A stretch of 35,141 nucleotides of DNA, taken from the NCBI GenBank assembly GCA_036381035.1, contig DASVDQ010000048.1, positions 1 to 35,141 on the forward strand. The letters are read 5' to 3'. Under the pieces are notes generated by a model. It did no database searches. It was not told the origin of the DNA and saw only the letters and a program-made list of their open reading frames with translations. This DNA comes from Trueperaceae bacterium. GTDB lineage: Bacteria; Deinococcota; Deinococci; Deinococcales; Trueperaceae. The position numbers and the translations under genes are program-made. This document shows positions 30,963 to 35,141 of the stretch, in pieces; positions within the stretch are counted from its first letter, which is position 1; each line of letters begins with the position of its first letter.

Positions 30963-32378
30963 ATGCGGGTCCTGTTCGTCTCCGCCGAGGTCGCGCCGTA
31001 CAGCAAGGTGGGGGGTCTGGGCGACGTGGCAGGCTCGCTGCCGGCCGCGCTCGTCGGGCTCGGCCACGAGGTGCTCGTCGTCACCCCCTGGTACGGCGGT
31101 CTCGGAGGCGGCGCGCGCCCGCTCTGGATCGGCGACGTCGCGGTGCCGTTCGACGGCGGCACGGTGACCGTGGGCGTCGGCACGCTGGAGGAGCGCGGCG
31201 TGCGCCTGGCCTTCGTCGGCCACCCCGTCTACGCCCGCGAGCGCGTCTACGGCCACGAGGACGACCCATGGCGCTTCGCGCTGCTCTCGCGCGCCGCGCC
31301 GCAGGTCGCGCAGCGGGTCGGCTTCAGGCCGGACGTGGCGCACGCCAACGACTGGCACACCGGCCACCTGCCGCTCCTGCTGGCGCGGGGCCGGCACCTG
31401 CCCGAGGGCTTCCCGCGCCTCCCGAGCGTCTTCACCGTGCACAACGCGCAGTACCAGGGCGAGTCGGAGATGACGGCGACGCTGCGCTGGCTGCGGCTGC
31501 CCGGCGAGCTGGCCGGCTCGTTCGCGAACCACTACGGGCGCTTCAACGCCCTCAAGGCCGGCGCCGGGTTCGCCACGCGGGTCACCACCGTCAGCCCCAC
31601 CTACGCGCAGGAGCTCACGCAGCCCGAGCACGGCTGGGGCCTCGACGGCGCCTTCAGGAGCCTCGCCGGACGTCTCACGGGGATCCTCAACGGCATCGAC
31701 GTCGAGCGCTGGGACCCCGCGACCGACCCCCACCTGCCGGCCCGCTACGACGCCGCCCACCCGAACGCCAAGGCGTCGTCGCAGGTCGCCCTGCGCGAGC
31801 GCTACGGGCTCGAGCCCGGCCTGCCCGTGCTCGCCGCCGTGTCGCGGCTCGTCGAGCAGAAGGGCATCGACCTGCTACTGGAGGCGGCGCCGCGGCTGCT
31901 GCGGATGGGCTGGGCGCTGGCTCTGCTCGGCACCGGCGAGCCGGAGCTGGAGGCGGCCGCGCTGGCCCTGGCGGCGGACAACCCGGGCCGCGTGGGCGTG
32001 ACGATAGAGTTCGACGAGCCTCTCTCCCACCTCTTCTACGCCGGCGCCGACGCCCTGGCGATGCCGAGCCGCTTCGAGCCGTGCGGGCTCAGCCAGATGA
32101 TCGCCATGCGCTACGGGACCCTGCCGATCGTGCGCGCCACGGGCGGGCTGCGCGACACCGTCGAGCACATGCGCACCGGCTTCGCCTTCGAGCACGCCAC
32201 GGCCGCGGGGCTCGCCTGGGCCGCCGCCGAGGCGCTCGCCGTGGGGCCCGGCACCGACAGGTGGCGGGCGATGCAGCAGGCGGCGATGCGCCAGGACCAC
32301 TCCTGGCGGACGTCGGCACGGCGCTACGCGGCGCTGTATGAGGCGGCCGTCGCGAGCGTGATACCGTCACGGCCATGA
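30963..32378 (+). CDS. glgA: Glycogen (starch) synthase, ADP-glucose type
   Basis: A 471-aa GT5 glucosyltransferase that adds glucose from a nucleotide sugar to alpha-1,4-glucan chains. Both GT-B domains are complete. The N-terminal half has RVLFVSAEVAPYSKVGGLGDV with the KxGGLGD substrate loop (15-21), HANDWHTGHLPLLL and FTVHNAQYQG. The C-terminal half has NGIDVERWDP, AAVSRLVEQKGIDLL, and the nucleotide-sugar site SRFEPCGLSQM (~367-377) and TGGLRDTVE. The length is typical (470-480). It overlaps the TPR gene by four bases (ATGA). No other glycogen genes (glgB, glgC, glgP) are in the window. Confidence 0.97.
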   Translation: MRVLFVSAEVAPYSKVGGLGDVAGSLPAALVGLGHEVLVVTPWYGGLGGGARPLWIGDVAVPFDGGTVTVGVGTLEERGVRLAFVGHPVYARERVYGHEDDPWRFALLSRAAPQVAQRVGFRPDVAHANDWHTGHLPLLLARGRHLPEGFPRLPSVFTVHNAQYQGESEMTATLRWLRLPGELAGSFANHYGRFNALKAGAGFATRVTTVSPTYAQELTQPEHGWGLDGAFRSLAGRLTGILNGIDVERWDPATDPHLPARYDAAHPNAKASSQVALRERYGLEPGLPVLAAVSRLVEQKGIDLLLEAAPRLLRMGWALALLGTGEPELEAAALALAADNPGRVGVTIEFDEPLSHLFYAGADALAMPSRFEPCGLSQMIAMRYGTLPIVRATGGLRDTVEHMRTGFAFEHATAAGLAWAAAEALAVGPGTDRWRAMQQAAMRQDHSWRTSARRYAALYEAAVASVIPSRP

Positions 32379-33247
32379 CCGACCAGGACGCCGGGCGCGG
32401 CGCCCACGTGGTCCCCGCACAGGAAGGCGACGCGTCCGCCGCTGCACAGGCGAGCGTCGCGGACTGGCGCGAGCTCCTCGAGCTGAGGCGGTTCAACGCC
32501 GCGAAGCAGGCCTACCTGGTGGCCACCTACGCCGGCGCCGGCCGGCTCGCGGCGGACGCCGAGAGCGACGACGACGCGGTCAGGGCCGCTCTCACGGCGC
32601 TCGCCGACGTGGAGGACCTGCTGCGCGAGCGGCGCTACGCCAAGGCCGGCGAGCGCATCGCCAGGCTGCAGCACAAGCCGCCTCTGGCGCCGTGGCACGA
32701 CCTGCAGGCCGACATCGAGGCCCTGGCCGCGGTGGGCAAGGCCCTCGACAAGCGCGACCCCGAGCAGGCGCTGGCGGACCTCGACCGGCTGGGCGACACC
32801 TGGTTCGTCGCCGAGGCCAGCACGCTACGCGGCACCGCCCAGGCCTACCTGGGCGACGGCGTGGCGGCGAAGGCCTGCTTCGAGGCGGCCGTCGCCGTGG
32901 ACCCCAAGCACTTCCGCGCCCTGACGAACCTCGGCAACGTCGCGCTGGAGGAGGGCGACGTCGACGGCGCCATCGCGCGCTACCGCGAGGCCCTGGCGGT
33001 GAACGAGGAGTTCTCGAACGCCCACCACAACCTCGGCGTGGCGTACCGCCGCAAGGGCGACCTCGGCAAGAGCGTGAGGCACCTCAGGCGCGCCCAGCGG
33101 CTCGCCTACCGGCAGGACGCCGCCGAGGCGCGCGAGAGCTTCATGAAGGCGGGCGGCGCGCGCTTCGGCGGCGCGCTGAAGTGGGTGCTGTGGGTGGCCA
33201 TAGGCGCGGCCGTGTGGTGGGTGCTGCGGTCGCAGGGCGTGCTCTAG
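32375..33247 (+). CDS. TPR-repeat protein with C-terminal membrane anchor
   Basis: A 290-aa protein translationally coupled to glgA through an ATGA overlap. Residues ~1-30 are Ala/Asp-rich and probably disordered. Helical repeats fill ~60-245. The clearest tetratricopeptide units are at ~172-240 (AKACFEAAVAVDPKHFRALTNLGN, GAIARYREALAVNEEFSNAHHNLG, GDLGKSVRHLRRAQ). Residues ~266-286 are a hydrophobic segment (LKWVLWVAIGAAVWWVL) close to the C-terminus, so it is probably tail-anchored with the repeats in the cytoplasm. TPRs bind partner proteins, and the partner here is unknown. The tight link to glgA may only reflect shared transcription. Confidence 0.88.
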   Translation: MTDQDAGRGAHVVPAQEGDASAAAQASVADWRELLELRRFNAAKQAYLVATYAGAGRLAADAESDDDAVRAALTALADVEDLLRERRYAKAGERIARLQHKPPLAPWHDLQADIEALAAVGKALDKRDPEQALADLDRLGDTWFVAEASTLRGTAQAYLGDGVAAKACFEAAVAVDPKHFRALTNLGNVALEEGDVDGAIARYREALAVNEEFSNAHHNLGVAYRRKGDLGKSVRHLRRAQRLAYRQDAAEARESFMKAGGARFGGALKWVLWVAIGAAVWWVLRSQGVL

Positions 33248-33248
33248 C

Positions 33249-33434
33249 TCACTCCTCCAGGAGCTGCCTGAGCACGGCGTCGACCTCGGCGTCGTCGAGC
33301 CGCCTGAGGGCGCCGGGGCCCTGCGCGGCGTCGAGCACGCGGCCCACCTCTTCGAGCACCACGACGTCGTCCACCGTCACGAGCCTGCGGATCAGCTCGA
33401 ACTGCTTCTGTTCGACCTCAGCCTGCGTCGACAA
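33249..33434 (-). CDS. Small hypothetical protein (61 aa, TTG start)
   Basis: Reads STQAEVEQKQFELIRRLVTV after the start, then acidic and helical sequence to the end (DDVVVLEEVGRVLDAAQG..., closing LRQLLEE). It is soluble, with no membrane span. The start TTG 33434 is supported by GGGGAGG (33445-33451) ten bases upstream; longer in-frame starts would add Arg/Gly-rich sequence that looks non-coding. The pattern xELIRxLxxVDDxxxLEEVxRxLD resembles short antitoxin-like or addiction-module proteins, but no toxin gene is adjacent, so I do not assign that role. It lies about 100 bp downstream of glmS on the same strand and converges with the TPR gene. Confidence 0.6.
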   Translation of the reverse strand: MSTQAEVEQKQFELIRRLVTVDDVVVLEEVGRVLDAAQGPGALRRLDDAEVDAVLRQLLEE

Positions 33435-33536
33435 CGCTTCGCGACCTCCCCGTCGCAGCCTAAGTCCGCCCTCGCCGGCGCGCGGTGAAGGGCGCACCAG
33501 CGCGGCCGCTGCGCCCTTCATCGACGCGGGCCTGGC

Positions 33537-35141
33537 TCACTCGACGGTCACGCTCTTGGCCAGGTTCCGGGGCTGGTCGACGTCGCGGCCCAGCCGGTTC
33601 GCCACCTCGTAGGCCAGGAGCTGCAGGGGCACGACGTTGACGACCGGCGAGAGGTACTCGTGCGTCCGCGGCACGTAGACGACCTCGTCGGCGTGCTCCC
33701 TCACGCGCTCGTCGCCCTCGTTGGCCACGACGATGAGCCGTCCGTCGCGCGCCTTGACCTCCTGCAGGTTCGAGACGGTCTTGTCGTAGAGCGGCGAGGC
33801 CGTGGCGACGGCGACCACGGGCAGGTGCTCGTCGATGAGCGCGATCGGCCCGTGCTTCATCTCGCCCGTCGGGTAGGCCTCGGCGTGGACGTAGCTGATC
33901 TCCTTGAGCTTCAGCGCGCCCTCCAGCGCCGTCGCGACGTTCACGCCGCGGCCGAGGAAGAGGGCGCTCCGCGCGCCGAGCAGGCCCTCGGCCACGCGCG
34001 CCACCTCCTCGCGGCACCTCAGCGCCCGCTCGACCTGCTGCGGCAGCTCGCGCAGGCCGCGCACGAGCTCGCGCGCCAGGTCGTCGTCGACGGTGCCGCG
34101 CGCCCGGCCCAGCCACAGGGCGAGGAGCGCGAACGCGGCCACCATCGCCGTGTAGGCCTTGGTGCTGGCCACGCCGATCTCGGGCCCGGCGTGGATGTAG
34201 AGCACGTCGTCCACCTCGCGCGACAGCGACGAGCCCTTGACGTTGAGCACGGCCAGGGTGCGCGCCCCGCGTCGCCGCGCCTCGCGCAGGGCCTCGAGCG
34301 TGTCGATCGTCTCGCCCGACTGCGAGACGGCCACGCACAGCGTGCGCTCGTCGACGACCGGCTCCGAGTAGCGGAACTCGCTGGAGACGACGGTGGCGGC
34401 GGGCAGGCGGGCGAGGCGCTCGAGCAGCGCCTGGCCGACCATCCCCGCGTAGGAGGCCGTCCCCGCCGCGGTGATCACGACCCGGTCGACGGCCAGCGGG
34501 TCGAGCCCGAGGTCGAGGTCGACGCCGAGGCCGTCGCCGGTGAAGCGGCCGAAGAGCGTGTTCTGCAGCACCGTGGGCTGCTCGTAGATCTCCTTGAGCA
34601 TGTAGTGCGGGTAGCCCGCCTTCTCGGCCGCCTCGGCGTCCCACTCGACCGTCGTCGCCTCGCGGGCGACGGGCTCCCCGGCCAGGTCGGTGATGACGAC
34701 CTCGTCCGCGCGCAGGACCGCGACGTCGCCGTCGAGCAGGTAGACGACCTCGCGCGTGTAGGGCAGCAGGGCCGGCACGTCGGAGGCGAGGTACGTCTCC
34801 CCCGCGCCGAGCCCGATGACGAGCGGGCTGGTGTTCCGCGCCGCGACGAGGAGGTCGTGGTCGACGTGCGTGACGACGAGCGCGTAGGCGCCCTCGACCT
34901 CGGCCAGCGCCGCGCGCACCGCCGCGGGCAGGGCGCCCAGCACCGCGTACTTCTCCTCGATCAGGTGCACGAGCACCTCGGTGTCGGTGTCGGAGGCGAA
35001 CACGTGCCCCCGCGCCGCGAGGTCTCGCTTCAGCGCCACGTAGTTCTCGATGATGCCGTTGTGGATCACGGCCAGCCGCCCGTCCTCCGAGAGGTGGGGG
35101 TGGGCGTTGACGTCGTTGGGCCTGCCGTGCGTGGCCCACCG
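33537..35141 (-). CDS. glmS: Glutamine-fructose-6-phosphate aminotransferase, isomerising (5' end outside window)
   Basis: 535 codons of GlmS, which makes glucosamine-6-phosphate from fructose-6-phosphate and glutamine, the entry to peptidoglycan and other amino-sugar polymers. At the right edge the frame reads RWATHGRPNDVNAHPH, which is the glutaminase domain after the catalytic Cys1. About 70-75 residues, including the MCGIVGY start, lie outside. VIHNGIIENY and SDTDTEVLVHLIEE follow. The two SIS sugar-isomerase domains carry TAAGTASYAGMVGQ, SEFRYSEP, AVSQSGETIDTLEALREARRRG and TKAYTAM, then AYPTGEMKHGPIALID. The C-terminus DQPRNLAKSVTVE is the family ending. An internal ATG at 35069 (MIHNG) is not a start. 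Confidence 0.97.
   Translation of the reverse strand, partial: RWATHGRPNDVNAHPHLSEDGRLAVIHNGIIENYVALKRDLAARGHVFASDTDTEVLVHLIEEKYAVLGALPAAVRAALAEVEGAYALVVTHVDHDLLVAARNTSPLVIGLGAGETYLASDVPALLPYTREVVYLLDGDVAVLRADEVVITDLAGEPVAREATTVEWDAEAAEKAGYPHYMLKEIYEQPTVLQNTLFGRFTGDGLGVDLDLGLDPLAVDRVVITAAGTASYAGMVGQALLERLARLPAATVVSSEFRYSEPVVDERTLCVAVSQSGETIDTLEALREARRRGARTLAVLNVKGSSLSREVDDVLYIHAGPEIGVASTKAYTAMVAAFALLALWLGRARGTVDDDLARELVRGLRELPQQVERALRCREEVARVAEGLLGARSALFLGRGVNVATALEGALKLKEISYVHAEAYPTGEMKHGPIALIDEHLPVVAVATASPLYDKTVSNLQEVKARDGRLIVVANEGDERVREHADEVVYVPRTHEYLSPVVNVVPLQLLAYEVANRLGRDVDQPRNLAKSVTVE

Noticed and set aside
30846-31760. Upstream extension of the S41 peptidase frame
   Set aside because: It runs antisense through glgA. 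The family N-terminus and a GGAGG site place the start at 30845.
32350-32374. GATACCGTCACGG resembling the right arm of the palindrome family
   Set aside because: No matching left arm; it lies in the end of glgA and is explained by coding sequence.

Overview
The window is very GC-rich chromosomal DNA from a diderm bacterium. Several features together suggest a Deinococcota lineage, perhaps Truepera-like: -10-like hexamers placed 6-9 nt before start codons (probable leaderless mRNAs), a giant TamB-type envelope protein, and a divergent LptA/LptD/LptF set. This placement is inferred from gene content and style; no rRNA or marker gene in the window settles it. All recognised genes are chromosomal housekeeping, envelope or metabolic genes. 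There is no transposase, phage gene, CRISPR array or tRNA.

Layout. Positions 1-1111 hold the start of a type IV pilin gene (minus), the SRP RNA gene ffs (plus), a possible small membrane protein and a low-molecular-weight protein tyrosine phosphatase. An FG-GAP lipoprotein (plus) then converges on a full-length RelA/SpoT (p)ppGpp synthetase/hydrolase (minus). After a repeat-bearing intergenic region come a DUF2461 gene (plus) and, on the minus strand, an LptA-LptD-LptF/G-like envelope lipid transport cluster. Next are two overlapping M16 peptidase-like genes whose active-site halves are complementary, a second repeat-bearing intergenic region, and an acylphosphatase-trpC pair.

From 14.9 to 26.7 kb the plus strand carries one 3375-residue TamB-like protein followed 21 bp later by ATP-dependent PEP carboxykinase. 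Beyond lie an ABC exporter (ATPase plus permease, minus), a third repeat-bearing intergenic region, an S41 C-terminal processing peptidase (minus), glycogen synthase glgA overlapping a TPR membrane protein (plus), a small TTG-start protein, and glmS running off the right edge.

Common themes are envelope biogenesis (LptA/D/F, TamB, pilin, S41 protease, GlmS amino-sugar supply) and carbon/energy metabolism (PckA, GlgA). The most unusual non-coding signal is a family of imperfect palindromes (arms near GTCAGTATCTCG, 4-nt loop) found only in three intergenic regions. They occur there as pairs with a start-to-start distance of about 92-94 bp. A second non-coding oddity is an SRP RNA whose conserved tip lacks one base on each side of the GGAA tetraloop, as if one C-G pair had been removed.
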